In this document: in pieces, positions 46,599 through 56,198 of the stretch
Layout: each line of letters starts with the position of its first letter
How positions within the stretch are numbered: position 1 is the first letter of the stretch
Source: CAVYGM01 sp963768025
Lineage (GTDB): Bacteria > Bacteroidota > Bacteroidia > Cytophagales > Spirosomataceae
Assembly (NCBI GenBank): GCA_963768025.1
Contig: CAVYGM010000042.1
Location: 203,261-267,260, forward strand
Length of the DNA stretch: 64,000 nt
Direction of reading: 5' to 3'
Position numbers and translations under genes: made by a program
Notes under the pieces: model-generated
Database searches by the model: none
What the model was told of the DNA's origin: nothing
What the model saw: the letters and a program-made list of their open reading frames with translations, nothing else

Positions 46599-47832
46599 CT
46601 ATTGATTCACGACGGCGTCCCGTCGCCACAATTCATTTCTCCAGCGAATGGCAACCCAGAGCGCAAAGGCGATTCCCGTCGTGCTGAACGCCGTGGCCGT
46701 GGCCGCAAAGCCGAAGCGCTCGACCAACGGCCCGCTCAACAGCAGACCGAGGGGCAGGCCATACACCGCGAGCATTCGCACGCCCATGACGCGCCCCCTG
46801 AACTCAGGCGCCGACACGCGAAGCAGCATTACCGCCATGGGGATCATGCAGAAGCTTTGCGCCACGCCCGCGAGGAACAGCACGATCTCGCCCGGGACCG
46901 GTGTCCGGATCCAGGCGAAGAGGAGATCGAAGGTGAACCAGATCATGGCACCGATCAGCATGGTGCGAGCGGCGGGAATCCGATGGCCCAGGACGGAGAG
47001 AAGGATGGATCCGGTCAGCGCGCCGCCGGAGAAGCTCGCGATCAGCCAGCCGAGCCCGCTCTGGTCCATGCCGTAGATGTCCTTGGCCACGTGCGCGAGC
47101 AGCGCACCGACGATCGGGTAGCCGACGAAGTTCATCATGAAGGCGAGCAGCATCGCGGAAAGCAGCACCGGCGAGGCCCAGACATAGGCGAAACCCTCGC
47201 GCAGTGTCGTGAACGGCGAAACCGCTTCCTTTCCCTCGGCCATGACGCGCACGCGCTGCACGCCGACACCGAAAGTGAGCAGGAACAGAGATCACGTAGA
47301 TGCCGCAGACGACGACGTAGCCAAGGCCCGAGCCCAGAGCCGCGACCACGGCGGCGCCGGTCAGCGCGCCCGCGACGCGGGCCGAGTCGGCCGTGGTGCG
47401 CGACACGCTCATGGCACGCATCAGGAGATCGCCCGGCATGGTCTCGCCCACCAGCAAATTACGCATGGTGATATCGGACGGCCGCACCAGGCCCATGATG
47501 GCGCAGAGGATGAAGACGGGAACGGGCGAGGCGGTGCCGGTGAGGAACAGCACCATCAGCAGCGTGGCTAGGATCACGTAGATCGCCCGCATCGCCAGCA
47601 GGATATTGCGATAACCGATGCGGTCGCCAATCATGCCGAACGCGGGCGATATCAACGTGCCCAGGAACTGCAGCGATCCGAATACGGCAAGCGCCAGCAC
47701 CGAGCCGGTTTCCACCAGCACGAACCAGCCGAGAATGATGCCTTCCATCTCGAACGCCCACGAGGCCGCCAGATCGGCGGGCCACTGGAAGCGAAAGCTT
47801 CGGATGGAGAACGGCGCGAGCGCCGGAACCAC
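46599..47832 (-). CDS. MFS transporter, frameshifted
   Basis: About 411 residues in two frames. The N-terminal half (GTG at 47832, preceded by a GGAGG) runs to YVVVCGIYVIS. Near 47288-47292 one base disrupts the frame, and the protein resumes as FLLTFGVGVQRVRVMAEGKE to the stop at 46599. Combined it has about 12 membrane segments, with AFGMIGDRIGYRNILLAMR matching the MFS loop 2-3 motif. It resembles the enterobactin-exporter-like (EntS) group. Substrate unknown. Confidence 0.75.
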
Positions 47833-47844
47833 GTCTTGTTGTTT

Positions 47845-47867
47845 CCTCCCCCCGTTATCGGGGGAGG
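47845..47867. repeat. CCTCCCCC / GGGGGAGG hairpin
   Basis: A perfect GC stem around a CGTTATC loop just upstream of the MFS gene; its right arm supplies the GGAGG near the start. Similar hairpins between genes are common in alphaproteobacteria. Confidence 0.55.
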
Positions 47868-47934
47868 ACCAAATTGATCGTTCGGCCTGTTAGAGGCAAC
47901 TGCGGCTTTTCACGCCGACAGAGGCTCGACGCCT

Positions 47935-48174
47935 TTAGCGCCAGGCGGGACGGCCCCAGTTCATCTCGCGGTTGGTGGTCGCGGCGCCGACGCCGGCGCC
48001 GACCGCACCGCCCACGAGGGCTCCTGTCAGCGGGGAGCCGAGAAGGGCCCCGCCGAGCAGGCCCGCGCCGGCACCGATGCCGCCGCCGGTCAGGGCGCGG
48101 TCACCCCAGGTGTCGCCGCACGCGCCAAGCGCGAGGAGCGGCAGAAGTGCTGAAATCGAGAGGATGCGGCGCAT
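47935..48174 (-). CDS. Glycine-zipper lipoprotein
   Basis: 79 residues with a lipoprotein signal (MRRILSISALLPLLALGAC, lipobox LGAC). The mature part is a glycine zipper (GGGIGAGAGLLGGALLG, ALVGGAVGAGVGAATT), a helix-packing motif found in small outer-membrane lipoproteins. Function unknown. The ATG at 48174 is preferred over the longer frame because it begins the signal. Confidence 0.7.
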   Translation of the reverse strand: MRRILSISALLPLLALGACGDTWGDRALTGGGIGAGAGLLGGALLGSPLTGALVGGAVGAGVGAATTNREMNWGRPAWR

Positions 48175-48269
48175 GTTGATCTCCAATGGGCGCGGAAAGC
48201 TGTCATCGGAGTACGGGCGGGTTTGTGGCGGATTGCGTCGAAACCGCGCCAAAAGTGTGAATTCAAAGA

Positions 48270-48305
48270 AAAAGCCCGCTCCGTGTCGCCACGGGCGGGC
48301 TTCTT
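48270..48305 (-). terminator. Terminator of the 48.3-48.6 kb gene
   Basis: AAGCCCGC pairs with GCGGGCTT, with CGTG/CACG pairing inside. On the minus strand it is followed by TTTTTC, directly after the stop at 48321. Confidence 0.75.
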
Positions 48306-48320
48306 CAGGTCGAACGCTTA

Positions 48321-48614
48321 TCAGTTCGAGACGATGTTGCCGTTAAGGTCGAGCTGGACGGCGATCTCGAGGTTGTTCCTCATGGCGCGGCCGGTCCAGG
48401 TGCCGTTGGGCATGAGCTTCAGGTCATGCACGCCGGTGTAGCCCGCGGCTTCCAGCTTGGACTTCACCGCGGCGGTCTGAGCCGTCGTGTTGGAGTCCAT
48501 CGTGATGCCCTTCGGGTTCTGGCCCGGCGCGAGATTGGGATCGATGCTGGTCTGAGCGACGGCGATTGAGCCGCTGGCGGCGACGAGGGCGATGGCGAGC
48601 AAAGTGCGCTTCAT
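48321..48614 (-). CDS. Small periplasmic protein
   Basis: 97 residues with signal MKRTLLAIALVAASGSIAVA-Q. The mature part (KSKLEAAGYTGVHDLKLMPN, then GTWTGRAMRNNLEIAVQLDL) resembles the helix-plus-strands layout of PepSY-like periplasmic domains, an inference. It has its own terminator. Confidence 0.6.
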   Translation of the reverse strand: MKRTLLAIALVAASGSIAVAQTSIDPNLAPGQNPKGITMDSNTTAQTAAVKSKLEAAGYTGVHDLKLMPNGTWTGRAMRNNLEIAVQLDLNGNIVSN

Positions 48615-48692
48615 GGAATTCTCTCCGATGATTGTTGCGGATGCCCGGTTAACGCCGCGCCGCACGGGGATGTTGCGGCTCATCGGAAATAG

Positions 48693-48902
48693 CTAGTGAT
48701 GAGCGGCCTCGCGCGCGGCGACCGTCAGGCGATCATGGCCGGCGCGCGTCGGGCGCCAGCCCTGCGCGGTCTCCTCGATCAGACCATAGAATTCGAGGCG
48801 ACCACGGACAGGTGGCGGTACTTTTGCCCGACCATCCAGCGCGGCGATGCTGCGCAAAGCGTTCAGCTCTTCCGTCGTCAACGTTTGGGGCGGGGTGATC
48901 AT
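48693..48902 (-). CDS. Small protein with a possible winged-helix fold
   Basis: 69 residues: LTTEELNALRSIAALDGRAK, then PPPVRGRLEFYGLIEETAQG and WRPTRAGHDRL. The helix, VRGRLEFYGLIEE and WRPT pattern is like a minimal winged helix-turn-helix. No named family is assigned. Codon use fits its neighbours and the opposite-strand frames look worse. Confidence 0.5.
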   Translation of the reverse strand: MITPPQTLTTEELNALRSIAALDGRAKVPPPVRGRLEFYGLIEETAQGWRPTRAGHDRLTVAAREAAHH

Positions 48903-49031
48903 GGCGTTTCATAACGCCGGTACCCGTTTTAGGTGCCGTCGACGACAAGGCGTAAATAAAGCGGGTTCCGGTAGGCACCGTTATTCCGCGTAGGGCGGAA
49001 CCCACCTGCCCAACTCACGTTGTTTTGCGCC

Positions 49032-49910
49032 TTAATGCACGGTCGGCGGCTTCACTTCGCCAAGCCCATCGGCGTCGGTCGCCGAGATGGTCGTGCGTAT
49101 CATCGAGCGCTCGCGGGAGTAATCCCACGGCCGGCCCCGATGAAGCATGGCGCGATTGTCCCACATCACCGCGTCACCCTTCCGCCACTTGTGCACGAAG
49201 ACGTACTGGCGCTGGGTCACGTTATCCATCAGCTCGGCAAGGAGCTGGCGTGCGTCGCGATCGTCCATGCCGTCGATGGCGTAGGCGTGGCTCGCAATGT
49301 AGAGCGCGCGGCGGTCGTTCGTCGGGTTGCGCCAGTTCATGCGCCACCGCACGGGCGGCAGCGCCTTGCGCTCCTCCGCATTGGCGAGGTCGGGATGGAT
49401 CTGATCGCGGCTGTTGGCATAGGAGTGGGTCGCCACGGCGTCGCGCAGCCTCGCCTGCATGTCGGCCGGCAGCCGTTCCCAGGCAAGGCGCGTCGAGGTG
49501 AACTCCGTCTCGCCACCCTCGCCCGGCACGACACGCGCCGTCAGCACGGAGGCGAGCGCCGGCGTCTTCTTGAACGAGGAGTCGGTGTGCCAGAGCGCAT
49601 TGGCCTGCGCGACAAGCACCTGGCGGTGGGTCGGCGGAACGATCTCGCCCGTCTCGTTGAGATTGGTGAGCTTGGAGTAGAAGCCGCCGGCGCCGTACGA
49701 AGCGACCTTGGTGAGCTCCAGCGGCCCGAAGGCCCGGCTGTAGGCCACCTGGATGTCGTCGGCGATCGGCTGGTCGCGGAACAGAAGCAGCGAGTGCTCC
49801 TCGAAAGCCGCGCGCACGGCCTTGTAGGCCTGATCGTCGCTCGCGACGTCGAGCATCGTGATGCCCTTCACTTCGACACCGAAACCGGGGCCGAGCGGTA
49901 CCAGCTCCAT
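49032..49910 (-). CDS. TauD/TfdA-family Fe(II)/2-oxoglutarate dioxygenase
   Basis: 292 residues from the ATG at 49910, preceded by GGAGGAAACA. The iron-binding triad is visible: ANALWHTDSSF gives His and Asp, and NRAMLHRGRPW the distal His. RSMIRTTIS supplies the 2-oxoglutarate Arg. Members hydroxylate taurine, 2,4-D or similar acids; this subgroup's substrate is unknown. It is divergent from nadK, with 68 bases between the start codons. Confidence 0.88.
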   Translation of the reverse strand: MELVPLGPGFGVEVKGITMLDVASDDQAYKAVRAAFEEHSLLLFRDQPIADDIQVAYSRAFGPLELTKVASYGAGGFYSKLTNLNETGEIVPPTHRQVLVAQANALWHTDSSFKKTPALASVLTARVVPGEGGETEFTSTRLAWERLPADMQARLRDAVATHSYANSRDQIHPDLANAEERKALPPVRWRMNWRNPTNDRRALYIASHAYAIDGMDDRDARQLLAELMDNVTQRQYVFVHKWRKGDAVMWDNRAMLHRGRPWDYSRERSMIRTTISATDADGLGEVKPPTVH

Positions 49911-49978
49911 TGTTTCCTCCGTCAGGCTTTTGCCAATCCTATCGCAACTGCGCACTGGGCCGCTATAGTGGCGCCCAC

Positions 49979-50746
49979 ATGGCCGCCCCCAAAATATCGT
50001 TCGTCGCCAGCGCCACACCGGACGCTCAGCGTGTCCTGAAGGTTCTGAAAGCGCGTCACGGCCATGTCCCGCCCGCCAGCGCCGACGTGATCGTGGCCTT
50101 GGGCGGCGACGGGCTGATGCTGCAGACGCTGCACCGCGCCATCGGCCGCACGACGCCGATCTTCGGCATGAACCTCGGCACCGTCGGCTTCCTTATGAAC
50201 CAGTACCGGCCCAGCGGACTGCTGAAGCGGCTGAAGGACGCGCGCGAGGTCCGGCTGACGCCGCTCCGCATGATCGCCCGCACCACGCGCAGCCAGACCC
50301 GCGAGGCGATCGCCATCAACGAGGTCTCGTTGTTCCGCTCGAGCCGCCAGACGGCACGGCTCGCAATCTCCGTCGACCGCAAGCCGCGTCTGCCCGAGCT
50401 CCATTGCGACGGTTGCATGGTGGCAACGGCTGCGGGCTCGACCGCCTACAACCTCTCTGTCCACGGCCCGATCATTCCGCTCGGCACGGGCCTCCTGGCT
50501 CTGACGCCGATCAGCGCCTTTCGTCCGCGACGCTGGCGCGGCGCCCTGCTGCCCAGCCGCTCGCGCGTCGACTTCACCGTGCTCGATCCCGAGAAGCGCC
50601 CGGTCTCCGCCGCCGCCAATTCGGTCGATGTCGCCAACGTGGCGCACGTCACCGTCACCGAGGCGACCGACATCTCGCTCACGCTCCTGTTCGATCCCGA
50701 GCACGACCTCGAGGAGCAAATCCTCAAGGAGCAGTTCACGCCTTGA
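49979..50746 (+). CDS. nadK: NAD kinase
   Basis: Phosphorylates NAD to NADP. The 255-residue length is right for the short alphaproteobacterial form. DVIVALGGDGLMLQTLHRAI holds the GGDG ATP/NAD motif; FGMNLGTVGFLMN, INEVSLFR and CDGCMVATAAGSTAYNLSVH are conserved NAD-binding segments. The ATG at 49979 is used because the frame before it lacks family similarity. Its stop overlaps the next gene's TTG start. Confidence 0.92.
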   Translation: MAAPKISFVASATPDAQRVLKVLKARHGHVPPASADVIVALGGDGLMLQTLHRAIGRTTPIFGMNLGTVGFLMNQYRPSGLLKRLKDAREVRLTPLRMIARTTRSQTREAIAINEVSLFRSSRQTARLAISVDRKPRLPELHCDGCMVATAAGSTAYNLSVHGPIIPLGTGLLALTPISAFRPRRWRGALLPSRSRVDFTVLDPEKRPVSAAANSVDVANVAHVTVTEATDISLTLLFDPEHDLEEQILKEQFTP

Positions 50747-51828
50747 GCAAAGCCGAGAGTTTCCGGCCTGAACGCAAGAAGGTTATTGGCTACGAGGGTT
50801 GGCAGCCGCTGCTGACGGCCATCGTGATCGGCACGGTGGGCGGCTACCTCTTCCACCTGATCCGCATGCCGCTCGCCTGGATGCTGGGTGCCTGCGTCTT
50901 CTGCACGGTCGCGGCTTTCTCCGGCCTGCGCATCGGCATGCGGGTTCGGCTGCGCCAGGGCATGATCATCATCATGGGCGTGCTGCTGGGCTCGGGCTTC
51001 ACACCCGACCTGGTACAGCGGCTCGGCCAGTGGGGCATCAGCATCGTCGTGCTGGCGGCGATGACCGCGACCGGCGCGACGCTCTGTTACCTCTGGCTGC
51101 GGCGCTGCACCGACTGGAACAAGACGACTTGCTACTTCGCCGCCATGCCGGGCGGTCTAAACGACATGACCATCATGGGCGGCGAGATGGGCGGCAACGA
51201 ACGGTCGATCGCGCTCGCCCACGCGCTTCGCATCCTCACCGTCGTCTTGACCATCCCGATCTGGTACCGGCTGGTCGCCGGCGCGCAGACGAGCGTTCTC
51301 GCGCCCGCGACCGTGCACACCGGCAACGACTGGAAGGATTACGGCATCCTGATCGCCTGCGGCATCCTGGGCGCGATCATGGGCCGACTGTTGAGGTTGC
51401 CGGCGAGCTTCATGGTCGGACCGATGATCGTGAGCGCCGCCGCGCATCTCGCGGGACTTACCGATTCCAAGCCGCCGGGCGAGTTGGTGGCCGCGGCCCA
51501 GGTGATCGTCGGCGCCGGCATCGGTTGCCGCTTCGTCGGCGCCCTGCTGCGCGAGCTGGGCCGCGAGATGCTGGCATCGATCGGGGCGGCCTTCATCCTG
51601 ATCGCTTGCGCCGTTGGATTCGCCAAGATCACCGTGGCACTGACGGGCCTCAACTTCGACGCGACGGTGCTGTCTTACGCGCCAGGCGGCTTTGCCGAGA
51701 TGAGTCTGATTGGACTCGCGCTCGGCATCGAGACCGCGATGGTGGCGACGCACCATCTGTCGCGACTCTTCATGATCATCTTCACCGGGCCGCTGGCGTT
51801 CAAGTTCCTGCTACGCAAGCCGACGTAG
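50743..51828 (+). CDS. AbrB-family (DUF-type permease) membrane protein
   Basis: 361 residues from a TTG that overlaps the nadK stop as TTGA. About ten membrane segments in two related halves (HLIRMPLAWMLGACVFCTVA and RLLRLPASFMVGPMIVSAAA), the duplication that defines this family of putative ammonia-monooxygenase-type permeases. The repeated SYAPGGFAEMSLI / YFAAMPGGLNDM segments are also typical. The name AbrB here is unrelated to the DNA-binding AbrB. Substrate unknown. Confidence 0.8.
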   Translation: MSKAESFRPERKKVIGYEGWQPLLTAIVIGTVGGYLFHLIRMPLAWMLGACVFCTVAAFSGLRIGMRVRLRQGMIIIMGVLLGSGFTPDLVQRLGQWGISIVVLAAMTATGATLCYLWLRRCTDWNKTTCYFAAMPGGLNDMTIMGGEMGGNERSIALAHALRILTVVLTIPIWYRLVAGAQTSVLAPATVHTGNDWKDYGILIACGILGAIMGRLLRLPASFMVGPMIVSAAAHLAGLTDSKPPGELVAAAQVIVGAGIGCRFVGALLRELGREMLASIGAAFILIACAVGFAKITVALTGLNFDATVLSYAPGGFAEMSLIGLALGIETAMVATHHLSRLFMIIFTGPLAFKFLLRKPT

Positions 51829-52890
51829 CCAGGCCCGCGCCGGCTTCTCGACCCCGAGATAGAGCAGTACGCCCGCGATCACGGTCGCCGCGAGCTGCAG
51901 GACGACGAACACCGGTGGCGCCGCGAGTACCGGCCACCGCGCGGCCATGAACCCTACCAAGGTCGTCACCGGCGATTGCACGAGATAGATCGAATACGAG
52001 GCTGCCCCGAGGAAAAGCAGCGTCGGATTGCCGAAGATGCGCACCACCCACGGTCCGCCCGCCATGCAGCCCCACAGCAGCAGAGCGAAGAAAGGCAGCG
52101 CCAGCGCGTCGCCGAGCGGCACGCGGGGCCCGAGCACGGGTAGCACCAGCGCCGTGCCGATGAGGCCCATGCCGGCCGCGATATCGCCCCAGCGTCGAGC
52201 CGTTGCCGTGTCGGGCATCAACCCGCGGAGCACGACGCCGACAAGGAACTCGGCCGCCAGCCGCACCATGCCGCCCGGTCCGGGCTGGTTGAGATCGGCC
52301 ACGCCCATCCAGCGATAAAAGGCGTAGAGCGCCCAGAAGGAGAGCGCGATCGCGACCAGCGCCGGCCAAGTCGTTCCGACCAGCCGGCGGGTGGCGACGA
52401 GGAACAGTGGGAAGGTGACATAGGCACCCCACTCCGCGCTCACCGTCCAGCCCGGGACGTTGAAGGCTTCGTAGTCGCCAACGCCCCAGCTCTGGATCAT
52501 CACCGCGTGACGAATCAGCTCCCAGGTCCAGGGTTCGAGTTCGATGACGAGGGCGCCGCTGCCCCAGCGGGCACGAACGAGCTCGAGGGCGGCACAGAAG
52601 AAGAGCGCCGCGAGATAGGCCGGCCAGATGCGCGCAAGCCTGAGCCACAGGAAATGTGTCCAGAGCGGCAGTCCAGGCGTGCGTTCGAACTGTCCGCGAT
52701 AAACATGCGTCAGGATCAGTCCGGACAGCATGAAGAACCCGTCGACGCCGAGATAGCCGTTGTGCATCAGCGGGACGCCGCCCGGCGCGAGCGCCAGGAA
52801 CTTCTCCGCGTGGTACAGTACGACCCAGATCGCGAACAGGAAGCGGACGCCGGTGAGCGCCGGCAGTTCGCCGTCGTCGCGCTTGCTCAA
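51811..52890 (-). CDS. Acyltransferase 3 family membrane protein (OafA/YrhL-like)
   Basis: 359 residues, about ten membrane segments. LTGVRFLFAIWVVLYHAEKF contains the catalytic-type His of the family; NGYLGVDGFFMLSGLILTHV is the second signature. Such proteins O-acetylate or O-acylate sugars of lipopolysaccharide or exopolysaccharide. It starts 4 bases inside the SDR gene (ATGA overlap) and its end overlaps the opposing permease by 18 bases. Confidence 0.85.
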   Translation of the reverse strand: MSKRDDGELPALTGVRFLFAIWVVLYHAEKFLALAPGGVPLMHNGYLGVDGFFMLSGLILTHVYRGQFERTPGLPLWTHFLWLRLARIWPAYLAALFFCAALELVRARWGSGALVIELEPWTWELIRHAVMIQSWGVGDYEAFNVPGWTVSAEWGAYVTFPLFLVATRRLVGTTWPALVAIALSFWALYAFYRWMGVADLNQPGPGGMVRLAAEFLVGVVLRGLMPDTATARRWGDIAAGMGLIGTALVLPVLGPRVPLGDALALPFFALLLWGCMAGGPWVVRIFGNPTLLFLGAASYSIYLVQSPVTTLVGFMAARWPVLAAPPVFVVLQLAATVIAGVLLYLGVEKPARAWLRRLA

Positions 52891-53702
52891 GCCCGGACCG
52901 TGATGCCGCCGTCGACCACGAGCAGATGTCCGTTGACGTAGGCCGCCTCGTCCGACGCCAGAAACAACGCGGCGTTCGCCGTGTCCCAGCCGGTTCCCAT
53001 CTTGCCCGTCGGCGAGGCGCGGTTACGGATGGCGATCATCTTGTCATAGGCCTGATTGTGGTTGGTCTCGCCCTTGGCGTACTCCTCGGCGAGGAAGTCG
53101 ATCATCGGCGTGTGCATCAGGCCGGGCAGGATCGCATTGCAGCGCACGCCTTTGTCGGCGTACTCCGACGCAATCGCCATGGTGAGCGAGTTCACCGCTC
53201 CCTTGCTGGCATTGTAGGCCACATAGCTGATCCCCTTGGGCACCCGGATCGAGGCGATCGAACTCACATTCACGATTGCGCCCTTGCCCTGCTTCTCCAT
53301 GATCGGCAGCACGTGCTTGGCCGTGAGGAAGAAGGACGTCACGTTGACGTCGAATACCTTGTGCCAATCGTCCTCGGAGAGCTCGACCGGCCCGCCGGTC
53401 GAACCGATGCCGACATTGTTGTCGAGAATGTCGACCCGGCCCCACTTGGCCATGCAGGCGTCGACCATCGCCTTCACCTGAGCGCTGTTCGAGGCATCGC
53501 ACTCGAACGCGGCCGCCTCGCCGCCTTCCTTGGCGATCAGCCCGACGGTCTCCTCGGCCGCCGCGCGCTTGCGGTCGACGCAGAACACCTTGGCGCCCTC
53601 GCGCGCGAATGTGACGGCGGTGCACTTGCCATTGCCCCAGCCCGGCCCGCTCGAGCCCGCGCCGACCACGATCGCCACCCTGTCCTTCAGCCGTCCGGCC
53701 AT
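52887..53702 (-). CDS. Short-chain dehydrogenase/reductase
   Basis: 271 residues. VVGAGSSGPGWGNGKCTAVT is a variant coenzyme-binding glycine motif; NNVGIGSTG, NVSSIASIRV with its Ser and YVAYNASKGAVNSL with Tyr-x3-Lys form the catalytic set. SDR enzymes oxidise or reduce alcohols and ketones; this one's substrate is unknown. Translation of the following acyltransferase is coupled to it. Confidence 0.9.
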   Translation of the reverse strand: MAGRLKDRVAIVVGAGSSGPGWGNGKCTAVTFAREGAKVFCVDRKRAAAEETVGLIAKEGGEAAAFECDASNSAQVKAMVDACMAKWGRVDILDNNVGIGSTGGPVELSEDDWHKVFDVNVTSFFLTAKHVLPIMEKQGKGAIVNVSSIASIRVPKGISYVAYNASKGAVNSLTMAIASEYADKGVRCNAILPGLMHTPMIDFLAEEYAKGETNHNQAYDKMIAIRNRASPTGKMGTGWDTANAALFLASDEAAYVNGHLLVVDGGITVRA

Positions 53703-53786
53703 CTCTCTATCTCCGTGAACTTGTTCATGCGAACCAACCTAGCACGGGCTAGACTTGGTCAACGAAAAGCCATGGGGAGAGAAACG

Positions 53787-54742
53787 ATGCGTCGTCGCGC
53801 ATTCACCGTGGGTATGAGCTCCGCGCTCCTGGCGGCCCCCGCTCTGGCGCAGGCTTGGCCCAGCAAGCAGATCAAGATCGTCGTGCCCTACCCGCCTGGT
53901 GGCCCGTCCGACGTCTCGGCCCGCATCGTGCTCGACCGTGCGGCACAGATCCTGGGACAGAGCGTGCTGTTCGACAACAAGGGCGGCGCCTCGGGCCTGA
54001 TTGGCGCGGAGTTCGTGAAGAACGCGCCCGTCGACCATCACACCTTCCTGATCACCACGACGGCGATGGTGACGATCACGCGGCATCTGCAGCCGTTGCC
54101 GTTCGATCCCGACAAGGATTTCGTGCCGCTTGCGCGCCTCACCACCTCGTGGGGCGCCATGGCCGTCCATCCTTCGGTACCCGCAAACACCGTCGCGGAA
54201 TTTGTCGCCTACGCCAAAGCCAACCCGGGCAAGATCAACTTCGGCTCGTCGGGCATGGCCACCATCACGCATCTGTTCGGCGAGATGCTGATGGTCGAGA
54301 GCGGCATCAAGATGACCCACGTGCCCTATCGCGGCAGCGCGCCGGCGCTCAATGCCACGCTTGCCGGCGAGACGCAGGTGCAGTTCGACCAGCTCACGCT
54401 GCCCCACATCAAGTCGGGCCGGCTGAAGGGTCTCGCGACGCTCGCCGCAGGTGCGACATCCCGGACTTTCCCGACATGCCGACCCTGCGCGAGGCGGGCT
54501 ACGGCAAGGATGGCGGCGAATCCTGGTTCGGCCTCCTCGCGCCTGCCGGCACGTCGCCCGAGGCCATCGAGCGCTTCGACAAGGCAATCGCCCAGGCGCT
54601 GAAGGAGCCCGAGATCGTGCAGAAGGTCCACAACGCCGGCATGCGCACGACTTATCTCAATCCGGCGGACTTCAAGACACTGATCGCCACCGAAACGAAG
54701 ATGTTCGGCGATATCATCAAGCGCGGTAACATCAAGATCTGA
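53787..54742 (+). CDS. Bug/TctC-type tripartite tricarboxylate receptor, frameshifted
   Basis: A periplasmic solute-binding protein for carboxylates or similar. A Tat-like start (MRRRAFTVGMSSALLAAPAL) then WPSKQIKIVVPYPPGGPSDV and FDNKGGASGLIGAEFVKNAP, the family hallmarks, with FGSSGMATITHLFGEML. The frame breaks near 54445-54460 (after KGLATLAAG) and resumes as DIPDFPDMPTLREAGYGKDG to the stop at 54742. Restored length is about 318 residues. No adjacent TctAB genes. An ATG five codons earlier (53772) is possible. Confidence 0.83.
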
Positions 54743-54771
54743 GACGCGTCACCTTCGGCGGGGTATTTTCC

Positions 54772-55380
54772 ATGGCAGCGATCGAACACGAGCCCTTCAT
54801 GCGCGAGGCGCTCGAGCTGGCAGCCGTTGCCGATCGCGAAGGCGACATGGGCGTCGGCTCGGTCGTGGTGAAGGACGGCAAGATCGTCGGCCGCGGCCGG
54901 AACCGCATCCGCACCAAGGGCGATCCCAACATTCACGCCGAGACCGAGGCGCTCGCCGACGCGCTGAAGAATGTCGGCGCCGAGGGCCTCGGGGGCTGCA
55001 CTGTCTACGCCACCATGGAGCCCTGCCCGATGTGCGCCGGCGCGCTCCTGAATGCCGGCGTTTTCCACTGGGTGCTGGGCGGCCGCTTCAAGGCGGTTGG
55101 CCGCACCGATCTCGGGCAGTACTCCGTCGAGAACTTCGCCCGCTTCATGGCGGCCGACGTCACCGTGACGACGGGCGTTCTCCAGGAAGAATGCCAGGCA
55201 CTGCGCAATCGCTACTGGCAGCGCAATCCCACGCAAGTGAGCAAGACCATGCGCTTCCCTACCGCCCTTCTGCTCCTCGCCGGCTCTGCTCGCGTCGGCC
55301 TGCACCACCCATCCCGCCGAGGATCCGCCGGCCAAGAGCGCCGCACCGGCCGAAGCGGTCGAGGCCACGCCTCGCCATGA
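54772..55380 (+). CDS. Nucleoside deaminase (CDA/ADAT-type)
   Basis: A zinc deaminase. NIHAETEALADAL supplies His and the catalytic Glu, EPCPMCAGALL the two Cys ligands. Guanine, cytosine or tRNA-adenosine deaminases share this pattern; this looks closer to a small-molecule deaminase. The true protein probably stops near 55240 at a TGA one frame away (cccacgcaagTGA). As written the frame runs on into the signal peptide of the next gene, another sign of an indel. Confidence 0.8.
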   Translation: MAAIEHEPFMREALELAAVADREGDMGVGSVVVKDGKIVGRGRNRIRTKGDPNIHAETEALADALKNVGAEGLGGCTVYATMEPCPMCAGALLNAGVFHWVLGGRFKAVGRTDLGQYSVENFARFMAADVTVTTGVLQEECQALRNRYWQRNPTQVSKTMRFPTALLLLAGSARVGLHHPSRRGSAGQERRTGRSGRGHASP

Positions 55381-56198
55381 ACAAGGCTTTCCGCGATCGC
55401 TACGCCGAGACGCGCGACAAGCTGCGCGCCGATGTGGAGGCCGTGCTGTTCGTGAGCGGTGCGCGCCTGGTCCTCCGGCAGAAGGGCGAGCCCGAATGGG
55501 TAAAGTTCTACGGCAAGTCGATCATCGACCAGTACAAGGTCGTGACCCACGTGCCGCTCGGGCTCTACGTGATGACCGCGCCCTATGCCGACGGCCCGCC
55601 ATCGGATGAACTGCGCGAGAAAGCCACGGCCTATCGCGAGAAGGCGCGCGCCTTTTCCGCCGTGCTCGACCAGCTCGAGATTCCCCAGAGCCAGATGCCG
55701 CGCCAGCGCGTCATGGTCGACGGCTCGATCACGCTGCTCGACCGCATCATCGCCGACGGCACGATCAGCAAGCGCGAGCTCGAGGCCTTCGCCCGCCGCA
55801 TGGGACCGCCGCAGCTCCTGAACGCCGACCTCGCGGCCGCGGCCCAGCTCGACTCGCTCCATGCGGCCGTGGCCGAGATGCGCGCGCGACTGAAGCCCGG
55901 CCAATGGGAGAAGCTCTACGTGCTGGTGATGGGCCAGAAGATGCCTCGCGTCGGCAACATCGGGTATGAGTATTTCGTGCGCGTCATGGGCCGCAACGAA
56001 ATCGAGCGCCGGCTGCTCTACACCGAAGGCCTCGGCACGCCCGATGCGGCGGCGCCTCTGGTCGGCACCGTCGTCATCGACCGCGAGGCCGCCAACGCCT
56101 TCTTCAACGACCGCTACCGTCTCGATCGCGACCTGTTGAGCGACGGCGCGCGCAAGCACCTCGACCAGATGTTCGGGCCGTCATCAGTTCGGCGCTGA
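55249..56198 (+). CDS. Probable lipoprotein of unknown function, two apparent frameshifts
   Basis: The body is a 273-codon frame beginning MNKAFRDRYAETRDKLRADV at 55377. Immediately upstream, in two other frames, MRFPTALLLLAGSA (55249) and then ASACTTHPAEDPPAKSAAPA (from about 55292) form a natural lipoprotein signal and linker. Two indels, near 55288 and 55370, would join all three parts. Conserved-looking stretches are PEWVKFYGKSIIDQYKVVTH and LVMGQKMPRVGNIGYEYFVR. I recognise no family. If the indels are not errors, the protein starts at 55377 and is cytoplasmic. Confidence 0.55.
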
